64,000 bases of DNA from Acanthamoeba sp. SK_2022b (Eukaryota > Discosea > Longamoebia > Acanthamoebidae), in contig JANDJZ010000182.1 of assembly GCA_027943245.1 (NCBI GenBank), positions 1 through 64,000 of the forward strand, read 5' to 3'. Below the pieces are notes generated by a model. It did no database searches and was not told where the DNA came from. It was given only the letters and a program-made list of their open reading frames with translations. A program made the translations under genes and the position numbers. Shown in pieces: positions 12,717 to 22,616 of this stretch. The stretch's first letter is position 1; each line of letters begins with the position of its first letter.

Positions 12717-14324
12717 TTACCAGGGCGCGGTGACGCTCTGGGCGGCGCCGCCGTTGACGACGAACTGGACGCTCGACTTGCACGGGGTGCCGTTTGACGA
12801 CGAGAAGGTCCACAGGTTGGCGGTCCAGCCGGGGGTCATGTCGACCAGGCCCTGGCCGTTGCCGCAGTCGACCTTGACCGAGGTGGAGCCGGGAATGCTC
12901 ACGGCCATCCACCAGGCGCTCGAGCCGGAGAGGAAGCTGGGCGAGCCGCTGGGCGAGTCGGTGTTCTGCGCGGCAGGCGAGGCCGAAGCCGAGGGCTGGG
13001 CGGGAGCGGGCGAGTTGGTGGCCTTGGCCGGTGCCGAGGGGGAGGCGGAGGGCTGAGCAGGGGCGGGCGAGTTGGAGGCCTTAGCAGGGGCGGAGGGCGA
13101 GGCGGAGACGGCCGGACCGGTGGCGCCGTTGATGCAGACCTGACCCTGGGCGTTGACGCTGAACTTGGTGGGCGAGGAGACGAGGTCGGCGAGGAGAGCG
13201 AGCTTGCCCTGCTCGGGGGAGGCCCAGTCGTTCTGGAGGAGGCCGCCGGTGTCACCCGAGTTGGGGTTGAGGCACCAGAAGAACTGGTCGGTGGTGTCCT
13301 TGGACTTGAGGTAGCTCACGAGGGCGTTAAGCCAGATCTGGTCCTTGCCGCTGAAGGGACCGCCCCACTCGCCGATGACGAAGGCGCGACCGGTGGCGTC
13401 GGGGATGAAGCCCCAGTGGTCCTCCCAGATGGCGGGCATGTTGGCCGGGAAGTTACCGGCCGAGAAGTAGGACTGGCCGAACACGTTGGGGCCGTAGACG
13501 TGGGGGCTGTAGACGAGCTTGGCCGGGTTGGAGATGACGACCGGGTGAGTGCGGGCGCCGGTGAGGTTCTCGCCCCAGAAGCAGTTCTCGCGGCACGGGG
13601 GCGAGTCGGCGACGCCCTCGACGACCATGAGGAAGCGGTCGCTCACGCTGCTGGAGATGGCGTTGGCCAGGCGCGCGGCGCCGAGGTTCCAGTCGGTGGC
13701 CGAGTTGCCAGTGCCCCAGGTCGAGGTGTGAGGCTCGTTCTTGAGATCGGCGGCGATCACGTTCCACTGGTTCTTGTAGCGCTGGAGCAGCTTGGTCCAG
13801 CCGGAGATGACCTTGGACTCGGGGTTGGCCGAGTTGTACCACATGCCGTCGGCCATGAACTGGTCGGGCGCGAACGAGTGGAGGTCGAACATGATCACGA
13901 TGCCGCGGCTGGCCGCGCCCTGCACGATCTTGTCCATCACCTGCAGCGAGTTGAGGCCCTGCAGGTCCGAGTTGGAGCCGGCGCCGTAGTTGATGCCGTT
14001 GGGCGACTTGTCGTTGAGCACGAGCTCCAGGTGGAACGGCAGACGGATGGCGTTGAACCCGTTCTGCGCGATGAAGTCCAGGAAGAAGGTGTACGAGTTG
14101 GCCCACAGACCGTGCACCGTGCAGGCCGCCGTCTCGAAACCGAACCACGACAGACCCTTCAGCTTGAACCGGTTCCCATTGACCCACAGCTTGCCTGACT
14201 CGGAGGTGAAGTTCAGTGCCGTGGGCGCGTAGCAGCTCTGGCCGGAAGCGGTCGGCACGGAGGCCGCCAGGCAGGCGGCGACGACGAACACAACAGACAA
14301 CACAAACACGTTGCGGAAGCTCAT
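12717..14324 (-). CDS. Secreted glycoside hydrolase family 5 endoglucanase
   Basis: Single-exon 535-residue protein. It starts with the signal peptide MSFRNVFVLSVVFVVAACLA, followed by a GH5 (beta/alpha)8 catalytic domain. Visible landmarks are KGLSWFGFET at the domain start, the substrate-binding Arg in FNAIRLPFH, the acid/base Glu in ADLKNEPHTST, HVYGP, and the nucleophile Glu in FVIGEWGGPF. A Pro/Ser/Ala linker follows, with two near-identical units (SPSAPAKASNSPAPAQPSA and the same with T for S). Last comes an 80-residue C-terminal module ending SVQFVVNGGAAQSVTAPW, which recalls carbohydrate-binding or expansin C-terminal folds but is not identified. Likely acts on beta-1,4-glucan, either from food or from the amoeba's own cyst wall; the latter is inference. 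No introns, unlike its neighbours. Confidence 0.93.
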   Translation of the reverse strand: MSFRNVFVLSVVFVVAACLAASVPTASGQSCYAPTALNFTSESGKLWVNGNRFKLKGLSWFGFETAACTVHGLWANSYTFFLDFIAQNGFNAIRLPFHLELVLNDKSPNGINYGAGSNSDLQGLNSLQVMDKIVQGAASRGIVIMFDLHSFAPDQFMADGMWYNSANPESKVISGWTKLLQRYKNQWNVIAADLKNEPHTSTWGTGNSATDWNLGAARLANAISSSVSDRFLMVVEGVADSPPCRENCFWGENLTGARTHPVVISNPAKLVYSPHVYGPNVFGQSYFSAGNFPANMPAIWEDHWGFIPDATGRAFVIGEWGGPFSGKDQIWLNALVSYLKSKDTTDQFFWCLNPNSGDTGGLLQNDWASPEQGKLALLADLVSSPTKFSVNAQGQVCINGATGPAVSASPSAPAKASNSPAPAQPSASPSAPAKATNSPAPAQPSASASPAAQNTDSPSGSPSFLSGSSAWWMAVSIPGSTSVKVDCGNGQGLVDMTPGWTANLWTFSSSNGTPCKSSVQFVVNGGAAQSVTAPW

Positions 14325-14330
14325 CCTTAA

Positions 14331-14927
14331 GCAAAGTAAAGATGAAGTTTCTGCGAGTAGAGAGTAGAGAGAGGTAGTGTGTGTTGTGTTTGTTGGTGAG
14401 GTTCAGTGCGGGAGTGGCGCCCTTTTTATCTTGGTCATGAAACTCCTGGCTCAACTCCTGAAAAGCGTCGCACTTGGGCAACGACCAGTCGACGACCACC
14501 CGTGTGACCAAAGGAGTTAAAATCACATCTCGCAGCCTTGCCGTTGGGCGGCGATCAGGTTACTGTTGTTTGGTTGCTGTGGTCATCCCAAAGAGGAAGC
14601 CATTTCCCCATAGCCCAAAGATCCCCAGGTTCCGTAGAACTCCTAATGTCGACATTCTTTAAATTCTCTCTAATTATTGGACACCAGGCAAACCTGGTCG
14701 CGAGGCTGGTCGGTTTTAGGCTCAAGATTCGGACATAGCAAAGAATAGGAGTTATCATTATTGTGGCCACCGCGACACCACCCATGACAGCTATTTTTCC
14801 TTCTTTTTTTTGCTTTTTTTTGAGTTTCTAAAAAGTATTTCTTTTATTGGTTGTCATTGTTGGAGCCCATTCATTCGTTGGGCGTGAGTGGGGCGGAGAG
14901 CTCTTAGTCGCGTACCCAAAGACCCAA
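14331..14927. other. Intergenic region between GH5 start and DUF3395-like gene A stop
   Basis: Mostly lower-GC sequence with T-runs (14.80-14.83 kb) and no coding signal that I can support. Confidence 0.5.
14423..14430 (-). promoter_or_regulatory. TATA-like element upstream of the GH5 gene
   Basis: Minus strand reads GATAAAAAGG about 100 bp upstream of ATG 14324. A weak TATA match, the only one seen in this upstream region. Confidence 0.35.
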
Positions 14928-15925
14928 TTAGAGCAGTGGTCGCATCTTCTCAAACGAAAGGGAGAGCTTTTTGTCTTCATCAACAGCGTGGGCGAGCAGG
15001 GAGGTTCGCCACCGGTACTCGACGGCGAGCGTCTTGTCCTCGCCGGGACAGGGATCGCCAAAGGCTTTGTTCATGCACCCGTTCGGCTTGACAGTGTAGC
15101 CAAACGCCGTCAGCCCATGCCCTCCTGCAGCAGGCGATCAATCAGAGATAGGCTGAGTCAAACGGACACACACGGGCCAATGTGACTCGATGGGACACCT
15201 TGTTCGGCGAGCATGGCGCGAAGGGTCGAGGTCACATCGTGCACGTCCTGACCGCGACCGTAGGTAGCCTTGACGATCTCGACGGAGACCAGCTTGGCCT
15301 CGTCGGGCGGAGAGCCGCCGATCACCTTCCGGTACATGTGCTCCATCGTCAAGACCAACTGTATGGTGAGTGGTGAGCATAGATCGATCATCATGGGCCA
15401 GGAGAGGTGCCCACCTTCTTGTCTTCGGGAGTCGTGATGAGGTGGGGCCGACAGCCCACGATCTCGTACGAGAACAGGAGCTGCTTGTCACGACCGGGCA
15501 CGGGGTCGCCTTGACAATATCCAAGACATACGGCCATGCGGTGAGGCAACGCGCTTCGAACAAGTGGCCACGACGAAGGGGAGGCTACCAAAGAGAGCGT
15601 TCATGCAGCCATTGGGCTTAAGGCCCTTGTAGCCAAAGGCTTCGAGAGTGAGCCCACCGGCCTCATCGGCCATCCGCTGCAGCGTGTCAGTGACGTCGGC
15701 CAAGACCGCCCCCGCACCGTAGGAGGCCTGCGCCAACCGCATGCGCGGTCCCTGCTCCGCTGTAGATCCGGAAGATGAGGAGGGAGAATGGTGGCTAACT
15801 GCCGATAGTGAAGGCGACGAAAACGATCTGGAAGCTGCGCCCTCATGCCGCGCTGCAGAAGAGAAGGGGCCTTCCGCGGGCGGCGGGTTCTTGGGGCGTG
15901 GAGGGGGCACAGCTGTTTGCTGCAT
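14928..15925 (-). CDS. Tandem DUF3395-like protein A (no J domain)
   Basis: Starts at ATG 15925 (MQQTAVPPPRPKNPPPAEG), with a Pro/Ser-rich N-terminus. Two repeats follow. Repeat 1 runs RMRLAQASYGAGAVLADVTD ... KPNGCMNALFGDPVPGRDKQ ... LITTPEDKK. Repeat 2 runs EIVKATYGRGQDVHDVTSTL ... KPNGCMNKAFGDPCPGEDKT ... DEDKKLSLSFEKMRPLL and stop. The pattern YG...DVT...L followed by FxDPxxGExKxLxVxY and a late acidic D-x-K matches DUF3395, the C-terminal module of DNAJC11, a mitochondrial J protein tied to cristae organisation. Here there is no J domain, and each repeat carries an inserted PNGCMN motif. Function is unknown. The junction FG|DP in each repeat comes from splicing. A paralogue with the same layout lies at 52.7-53.6 kb. 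The start lies 67 bp from the divergent ISD11 gene. Confidence 0.72.
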
Positions 15926-15992
15926 CTCTTTGTGTGCAAGAAGATAAAAATAAATAAGATAAAATAAGAGCGGGAAAAAGACACTTGAGAAG

Positions 15993-16241
15993 ATGAGCGC
16001 GCAAGCGATGCGAGCACAGTACGCGAGCTACGCAAAGCAGCTGTACAAAATGTTGATTCAGGCGTCGAGCGCATCCTATCAATCAAATGAGGTGGCGTGC
16101 ACATGGGCCGTGAACAGAATCCGATCCGAATTCAGCAAGCACAAGAACGAATCGAATCCCCAGCGAATCGAGAACCTCCTCCAACGTGCCCACCTCGTGC
16201 TCCTGGCAGTGGCCGCTGATGACGAGACGGCAGAGGAATAG
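15993..16241 (+). CDS. LYRM4: LYR-motif protein ISD11/LYRM4-like
   Basis: 82-residue single-exon protein. It has an LYR-type start (KQLYKMLIQAS) and then VNRIRSEFSKHKNESNPQRI, which aligns with the ISD11 block AVRRIRDAFRENKNVKDP of human LYRM4. ISD11 stabilises the cysteine desulfurase NFS1 and, with the mitochondrial acyl carrier protein, supports Fe-S cluster assembly in the matrix. The canonical Arg of LYR is replaced by Lys. ATG 15993 is the only suitable start. The gene faces the PIG-Y-like gene with 46 bp between stop codons. Confidence 0.85.
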   Translation: MSAQAMRAQYASYAKQLYKMLIQASSASYQSNEVACTWAVNRIRSEFSKHKNESNPQRIENLLQRAHLVLLAVAADDETAEE

Positions 16242-16287
16242 CCTTGGTGCCAGCGTCACCCTCGCTTTCGCTGATGTCCTCCTCTTT

Positions 16288-16590
16288 TCACGAGTTGTGC
16301 CGAAAGAATTTGAAAGCAAGCCAGTTGAAGTAGACGATGACGAAGCTGACGGGGATGCACGACAGCACCACCAAGCAGTAGTATTCATCGTACTTTACCC
16401 AATCGAGAAGCGGATTGCCCGTGTCTGGCATGAATTTGGACACGAGCACCCAGTACATGGTTATCGAGAAGAACAGAAACGAGCCAGAGAGCATGGCATA
16501 TCCATACAGATGGCTGTTGTCCCTCGCCTGTGGGTGGATGCCCTTCTCCCTGCGCAGGTAGGGCAGCGCATCTTCCACGATCGCTTCCAT
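16288..16590 (-). CDS. PIG-Y-like subunit of GPI-GlcNAc transferase
   Basis: 100-residue protein from ATG 16590. A soluble N-terminus (about 28 residues) is followed by two membrane segments: LYGYAMLSGSFLFFSITMYW and a second around YYCLVVLSCIPVSFVIVYFN. It ends AFKFFRHNS. The two-helix layout and the end motif match PIG-Y (human ends IKLFRHN), a small ER subunit of the enzyme that starts GPI anchor synthesis. The N-terminal extension is longer than in the human protein. The start lies only 90 bp from the stop of the phosphatase gene on the same strand, so its promoter must be very short or lie inside the preceding 3' UTR. Confidence 0.7.
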   Translation of the reverse strand: MEAIVEDALPYLRREKGIHPQARDNSHLYGYAMLSGSFLFFSITMYWVLVSKFMPDTGNPLLDWVKYDEYYCLVVLSCIPVSFVIVYFNWLAFKFFRHNS

Positions 16591-16679
16591 CTTGTGCGCC
16601 TGCCGTTTGTTTCGCGTGTCTTCTTTTTCTTTTGTGTTCCTCAAAATAAATAAATAAATAAATAAATAACAAAATAAAG

Positions 16680-19399
16680 CTACTGCAGGAGGCAAGCGGC
16701 GGCAGGTGTGGCTCGATGCGTGACACGCACTTCTGCATCTGTGCCTTCGGCTCCTTCTTCACCCTTGCTCGTCCCAGCTTCTCGACGCGGTGACGACGGT
16801 TGTGTCCCGCCTCCCGAGCGCGGTGACAAGTGTGTCGCTGTGCGTGCATTGCCGCCGCCGCCGCCCTCTACGTCCGTCCTTGCCGATCGCGGCGTTGTCA
16901 TGGCGGTGCGCTGCGTGACCGCTGCTTCGTCGGCAGTTGCGTTCATCCTCGGCGATCGGCTGCTGGTGGCGGCGGGCGCGACTGGAGTGCGTGGCGAGGT
17001 CTGCCTCGGCGAGGGGCCGGCAGAGGCGGTTGCATGCGGGACGGGGGAGGTCGTGGGCTGGGTGCTGGGCGGAGGAGGCCGCTTGCGCGCGGCTGGCGGC
17101 GATCGTGGGCTCTTGTCGCCTTGCGTCGCGCCTCTGCGCCTGCGCGCCCAGGGAGATGGAGGAGGGCTGGTCTCCTCCTCCTCCTCGATCTCTCTGGTCT
17201 CCCGAGTGTCTCGCGTGGACACCGTCACCGCGTCGTCATCGTCGGAGCTGTCGGAGCTCGAACTGGTCAGGCTGCGCTCGCTGGCCGAATCGATGCTCGA
17301 GGCCGAAGACGAAGAGGACAGGGAGGAAGACGACGACGAAGAGTTGAGCAGGGGCGAGGACCCGGACGAGGGCCGCCTCTTGCGGCTTCCCTTCTTCCAC
17401 TCCTCCTTCTTTTCCTTCTTCTCCTTTTTCTTTTCTCGTTTCTCCTTCTTTCGCTCCCGCCTCGTCCTGGCCACCGTCGTGTCGGACTGGGCCAGCTGGC
17501 GGCTCCGCCGCTTCGCGGTGAGCGGGCTGTCGCTCTCCATCTTCACAACCGAATCCCGCCTCGATCGCTTCCCGGCAGACTCCTTCATCTGCTTGTTCCA
17601 CTGCTTGAGCTGCTTCTTGGCCTTCCTCTCCTTCTTTTCGAAGGCCTTGGACTTCTTGCGGGCGATGGCCGGCGCCAGTCGCTCCGGCTTGACCCCCAGC
17701 GCGATGGTCGATGGCCCATCCACACCGATGGCCGTCGCCGACTCGGTGCTGTCCCACAGAAACTTCTGGAACGCCGCCGCCTGCTCGCTCTCGTAGTCCT
17801 CCTGCGAGTAGCCCTTGACCGCCGCATCGCTATCGCCGCGACGGCCATCGCGCCTGTTGCTCTTCGTCAGGTTGTCCCGAAGCTGGCTCTGCCAGTCAAA
17901 CGGGAAGCCCACCGAGTCGAGGTAGTTGGACGTGTAGCCCCAGTGCGCCTTGATGAACTTGAGCGTCTCGTGCATCACCTGTGGCGGCGTGCCATCGAAT
18001 CCGGCATCAAGGCCCTTGTCGCGGTTCTCCTCAACTGGAACGCCATATACAACACACCAACACAACACACCAACACGGGTGTAAGGAGGGCCAAGCTTCA
18101 AGCAAGAGTGGGAGATTCGTGTACAACGAAGGACGCAGCCTACCAATTCTGGACATGACCGGTCCCAGTGCGACCTCGGATTCGTGGTAGTTGGCGATGA
18201 TGTCCTTGGTGTCCGCCTCGCAGCACCGCAGAATGAGCGCCGTGACCAATCCTACACCCGACATTAGGGGAGCACAGAGGCATGTGAGCCACACGCCGCG
18301 GAGGTCATTCCCCCGAAAAGGAGACGCGCCAAAGAGACACCGAGGCCGCACCTGTTCTGTCCTTGCCGGACGAGCAGTGGTACATGATGGGGTAGTTCGT
18401 GGGGTCGGTACATAAGCGCAGCACTTGCGCTAGCTCCTTTCCTGTGCACATAAGATCAAACGGCAATGAGTGTGATCATAGACACCAATAAATTGTATGT
18501 AAATAAATATATATATATATATATATAAGATATTGTTTTAGTCCAGCTGGCAAGCCAAGTACCGCAGTAGACGAGCATGAGCTGGTTCAGACCGAGCAAT
18601 CCCATCACGTTCATGGCGTTTTTGGACATCACCTCGGTGGGCGTTGTCCCGCGGCCCGTTGGCAGAGCAGCGCCGATCAGCTTGCTGCATGCACACGTGT
18701 GGACATCAATGACTGCGCGCGTGTGCGTTGCTCATAAACTGAGAAGGGGACGCACAGCTTGGTCAGCTTGTTGGTGCCCAGGTTGAAGAGGCCGCGTAGC
18801 TTAAAGTCGAGATTCATCAATGGAATGTGGAAGCGTCGCCGTTGCCCGTCGAGGTTGGGCGTTGTGGTCTTTGTGGTTGGATAGAACTCCTCAAGCACGT
18901 GATCGAACGGGTCGGCCTGCTTCTCGTCCTTGTTCCTGAAGTCGATGATGGTTCGAATTCCCACCTCATCCTTGAGATAGGCGATAATCTTTGCAATCTG
19001 ATCGCTGTTAACTTCACCACGCGCGATGCAAGCCGTGCGGTACACCCTGCCAGGCTTGATGCGCAAGCGGCTGCGACCAGTGTTGGTGGCGTCTGCCAGA
19101 TCTCTAAAGTTGAAGAGAAGCTTGCCCACCACGTCTTCTTTCGCCACTTCGAGCTGTCCCGCCTTGACCTCTTCAAGCCGTGCCGAGTGGTAGAGCTGTG
19201 GTACGTCCTCACCCTCCCTCTTCGCGGAGCTATTGGTGTGGTAGATGCCACTGCCAAACTTCCTGGCTGGTGGGAAGCGCATGACCTCGAACGGATTGCC
19301 CTCCACTTCTACGTTGTTGTCTCCTTCAATCTCCTCTCCATCTCCAAAGCCAAATTCGATCCCTCCAATCTTGCCTGAGGCAAGGCTATGCTTTTGCAT
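16680..19399 (-). CDS. Tyrosine/lipid phosphatase (Y_phosphatase3-type) with long Ser/Lys-rich tail
   Basis: Five exons. The N-terminal half has RIKPGRVYRTACIARG and GIRTIIDFRNKDEKQADPFD, typical of the PtpB-like tyrosine phosphatase family. An exon at about 18.56-18.69 kb gives KLIGAALPTGRGTTPTEVMS. The P-loop MYHCSSGKDRTG (CX5R, catalytic Cys and Arg) sits at about 18.35-18.40 kb. The next exon gives LVTALILRCCEADTKDIIAN, and the last starts VEENRDKGLDAGFDGTPPQV. After the domain there is a tail of roughly 370 residues with no recognised fold: a Lys/Glu-rich part (REKKEKREKKKEKKEKKEEW) and then runs of Ser, Thr and Pro. The tail is probably disordered and may bind RNA or microtubules; this is a guess. 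The substrate could be phosphotyrosine or phosphoinositide. Confidence 0.87.
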
Positions 19400-19668
19400 T
19401 GCGCTCTCTCCGCCCCTCGCTGTTCTCTGCTTAGGTCCGTGCTGCTGTACGTTTTAGTTGTGTGAGTGCCAACAACAAACGAGAAGTGCCGCTCTCCCTG
19501 TTTCGGCAAGCCGAAAGCCGGCGCTTGGTACCCCCTTCCTTACACGAAGTTGTCCAGATGCCCGCATTTCCGCCAACTAGGGAGGAGCGAGGCCGACCCG
19601 GCTGCGTGATGGTGATCACAGCACCCCAGCGTTGTGACGGCAATTCGCGGTGTTTTTAAATTGTTATT

Positions 19669-20514
19669 TTATTTGGCGAATTCAAACACCACACCCCTCC
19701 GCAAAATTGCCCGCACCTGCTCGTCCTCATCTGATCGCTCCGTGCCATCTTCCTCGTCCTCGCCCTCGAGAGCCTGGGTCGCGTCGTCGCGGCCTCCTCT
19801 GTCGAGCGCCTCCGGCAGCTCGGGACGCAGAAATTCGTCCAAGATGACGCGAGTGAGTTGCGGGTGGGCCGTGATGACGTTGAGAATCGACGACATGCGC
19901 AGGCTGATGCACCCGATGAGATGCAGCGTTTGGAGATTGGGGAACCCTTCGAGCGTCAGCACCTTGAGATCGATTGGTCCCACTAGATGCAGCTCCTCGA
20001 GCAGCGGCGATCTCTCTGCGAGTAGAGCCATCTGCCTCTTGAACACTCGAATGTTCTGTAGCTGGAGGGCCAACGCGCGCAGCTGCGGGCAATCAATCGA
20101 AGGGTTGAACTCCTTCCTGCCCGCTTCGAGCAGTGACAGCCGTTTGAGTTTCGGATGATGAATGCGGGGCGTCATCAAGTGGCGACAGCGAAAGAGATCG
20201 AGTTCCGTGAGGCCTGGGCATTGCCTCGCCACTAAATTCACATCAGTGTCATAGAGCCACTCTCGTGCGTTGGATGCAGTGAATTGGAGTGCGTCTATGA
20301 AGGGTGCGCATTGCGGGAGAAGATGCTTGACAAATCGTCCGCGATCGAGAAGATTGCATTTGGAGAGCTGGCACAGAATGGTGCCCCACAAATCCTTTGG
20401 CATGCTCGCCAGGTACGATGGCAGCTCCTCCTCGTTCATGCGGGCCACGCTGCGCGCCACCGCCCTCCCGCTTAGCTCCACCAGCGAGGCCATCCGCACG
20501 CCACCTCGCCCCAT
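19669..20514 (-). CDS. Leucine-rich-repeat / F-box-like protein
   Basis: Single exon, 281 residues. The N-terminus (LPSYLASMPKDLWGTILCQL) resembles a short F-box helix. It is followed by irregular leucine-rich repeats such as CPGLTELDLFRCRHL, HPKLKRLSLLEAGRKEF, CPQLRALALQLQNIRVF, SPLLEELHLVGPIDLKVL and FPNLQTLHLIGCISLRM. The C-terminus is acidic (EGEDEEDGTERSDEDEQ). Such proteins often recruit substrates to SCF ubiquitin ligases, but the F-box here is weak. Start may be ATG 20514 (MGRGGVRMASL) or 20493. Confidence 0.7.
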   Translation of the reverse strand: MGRGGVRMASLVELSGRAVARSVARMNEEELPSYLASMPKDLWGTILCQLSKCNLLDRGRFVKHLLPQCAPFIDALQFTASNAREWLYDTDVNLVARQCPGLTELDLFRCRHLMTPRIHHPKLKRLSLLEAGRKEFNPSIDCPQLRALALQLQNIRVFKRQMALLAERSPLLEELHLVGPIDLKVLTLEGFPNLQTLHLIGCISLRMSSILNVITAHPQLTRVILDEFLRPELPEALDRGGRDDATQALEGEDEEDGTERSDEDEQVRAILRRGVVFEFAK

Positions 20515-20711
20515 ATCTCTCCTCTCTTCGCTCTGCGCGGCCAGCCAAAAATTCGTGGCGCAGGCTGCCTGTCATTAGCCATCACGTCGTCGTCCGGGCC
20601 TTCCTCTCCCCCACCCAAGGGGGCTGCAGCATCAAGGACGCGGTTGATGTTGACTGCCTCTATGTACACACGACGGGCAGCACGCCCTCGATGACCGGGG
20701 CGAACTCGCGC

Positions 20712-21274
20712 TCAGTCGTCTTCCTCGCGCGCCTGCACACCGTCCTCGCCCGAAGTGGGCGCCTTGTGTCCGGTGTAGGGACACACGCCCACGGCGGCAG
20801 CGGGACGCGCCGGTGACCCGTGCAGCACGCTCTCCACTTCGCGCATCTGCAGACCCTCCTCTCCGCTCGTGGCGGCCTTTCGTCCTGTGAAAGGGCACAC
20901 GCTCGCAGATGGTGGATGGGCCACCACTGTGGTGGTGTGAGCTAAAGCGCGAACCGAGCAGAGAACTGCGCCGCAAGTGGGTACTCTACATGGTGGCGCG
21001 TTGGTCATACCTGCCTGTGGCGACTGTGGTGGCTGTGGCTGATCGCTCTCTCCGTTGTCGCATTGCACTGGGCAAGTGCCTCCGGGTGATGCAACGCCTA
21101 TTGGCGGCCCTCGATAGCCCTGCGCCATGATACACCCGCCCTGCGGTTGGCTGCCCGGAACGGTGACCTCGCCACGCTCAAAGGCGGCCAGCTCCTCTTC
21201 CACCGCTGCGTCCGTCACCTCCTTGCCGGCCTGCTTCAGGCGCGTGGCCGAGCACACGTACACTCTGGTGACGC

Positions 21275-21339
<65 letters not shown>

Positions 21340-22238
21340 CACACATAAGCGAAAGGCGGAGAACGAATTGGGCTGCGCAGTGACGGCAGAAAGCGCTCGT
21401 ACTCGGACTTGATGGCGATCTTAGCAGAGTGGATGACGCCGAACTTGTCGGTCAGCTTCTGTCTCTCCTCCAGCAGGTCGGCGGAAGCCGCTTTGTACTG
21501 CTGGGTCAACCTGTCGAGCATTTGGGGGAGGCCTCCCGGTTAGGCAGACGGGGGGAGAGAGAAGCGGCGGGGAAGGAGTGCGCATACCGGATGAGCTCAG
21601 GGTCGCCTTGGGCAAGCTTTTCCACTCGCTCGGCGTTGTTATGAGTCATCGCAGCGTGGATCTCTCCATACAGATCTTGCGTGGGCCCACTGCGCGAGAT
21701 CAATGCGCGTGGAAGTGGAGGTGAGGAGGGCGTAACGTTGCACACAATGGAGGCGCGCAACACACCTGAATTGGTTCTGCGAGAGCACTCGGGCACAAGC
21801 TCGCTGTATTTGTACATCTATCCACTCGACCTCCATATGAATCTCAAAGTATCGGCACTCCTTGAAGTGATCGAAAGCGTGGTCGAATTCCTCCTGCGTC
21901 GTGCCAGCGGGCAGGCTCCACCAGTGCTCGGTCTTGCGTTTCATCTCAGCAATTTCTTCCGGGCTGAGCATCGTTTCCACATCCCTCGACTCCACCTTCA
22001 TTTCATTTAACATGAAGGACACCTTTCGTTTCTTTTTGTCTTTCTGGAGATCCCCTCCTCGCTTGAGTGCCGAAGAAGTGGGAGTAGTAGTTGTGGAGGG
22101 TGTGGTAGGAGGTGCTGTGTCGATGCTGTCAAACGAGCGTTTCTTAGGGAGTCGCATCTCGGGGCTAGCGCCCGTAGGGAGAAAGGTTAGCGAGTCGAAG
22201 CTGCCCGAATCCGAATCGATGAGGGTATCCCCCTCCAT
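20712..22238 (-). CDS. Unknown protein with basic N-terminus and duplicated CPxTGxKA motif
   Basis: Four or more exons. Exon 1 (ATG 22238, MEGDTLIDSDSGSFDSLTFL) has a Ser/Thr-rich region, a nuclear-signal-like KDKKKRKVSF, and WWSLPAGTTQEEFDHAFDHF. Middle exons give QDLYGEIHAAMTHNNAERVE and a likely coiled coil (LLEERQKLTDKFGVIHSAK). The last exon continues LKQAGKEVTDAAVEEELAAF and ends with two copies of one motif: VCPFTGRKAATSGEEGLQMR and VCPYTGHKAPTSGEDGVQAR. A (TG)n array on the sense strand lies in the intron at 21.28-21.34 kb. I recognise no family. The repeated Cys-Pro-aromatic-Thr-Gly motif could be a short binding element. Confidence 0.65.
21276..21335 (-). repeat. (TG)n array (sense strand) in an intron
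   Basis: About 60 nt of CA on the plus strand. It lies in the third intron of the CPxTGxKA gene. Confidence 0.97.
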
Positions 22239-22616
22239 TTGCGGCGCAATTGTCCCTTCTACTTTCTCTTGCTGTCTGGTCGTCAGAGGCTGGTCGTCAA
22301 TTTGAAGATCTTGCTCTCGCTCTACGCAGAAAGGAAGGGCAGGAAGTGTGCCGGAGGAAGAAAGGAGAAGGACACAGGAAGAAGAAGCTGCAGAAAAGGG
22401 AGCGCCACCCGTGATGTGGTCTGTCTGGCCAGACTTGCCCCGTTTTTGCTCTGGAGCTCCCGCCAGGGCTGATTACCCCAATCACCGGCACCAGTAGGGG
22501 TGGCTTTCAAAGAACACCAACGTGGCGGTTCCTGCTTCCCCGTAACGATGGCGCGTTACAATGGCGGAGCAACGGAGAAATGCCAAAGCAATTTTATGAT
22601 AAGTTTAGAATAATAT

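Noticed and set aside
13416..14526. Long plus- and minus-strand frames overlapping the GH5 gene
   Set aside because: High GC makes antisense and shifted frames open. Only the 535-residue frame has a signal peptide and catalytic residues.
16708..18158. Long plus-strand frames opposite the phosphatase tail
   Set aside because: They mirror low-complexity Ser/Lys codons and show no conserved motif; the minus-strand frame joins correctly to the phosphatase exons.
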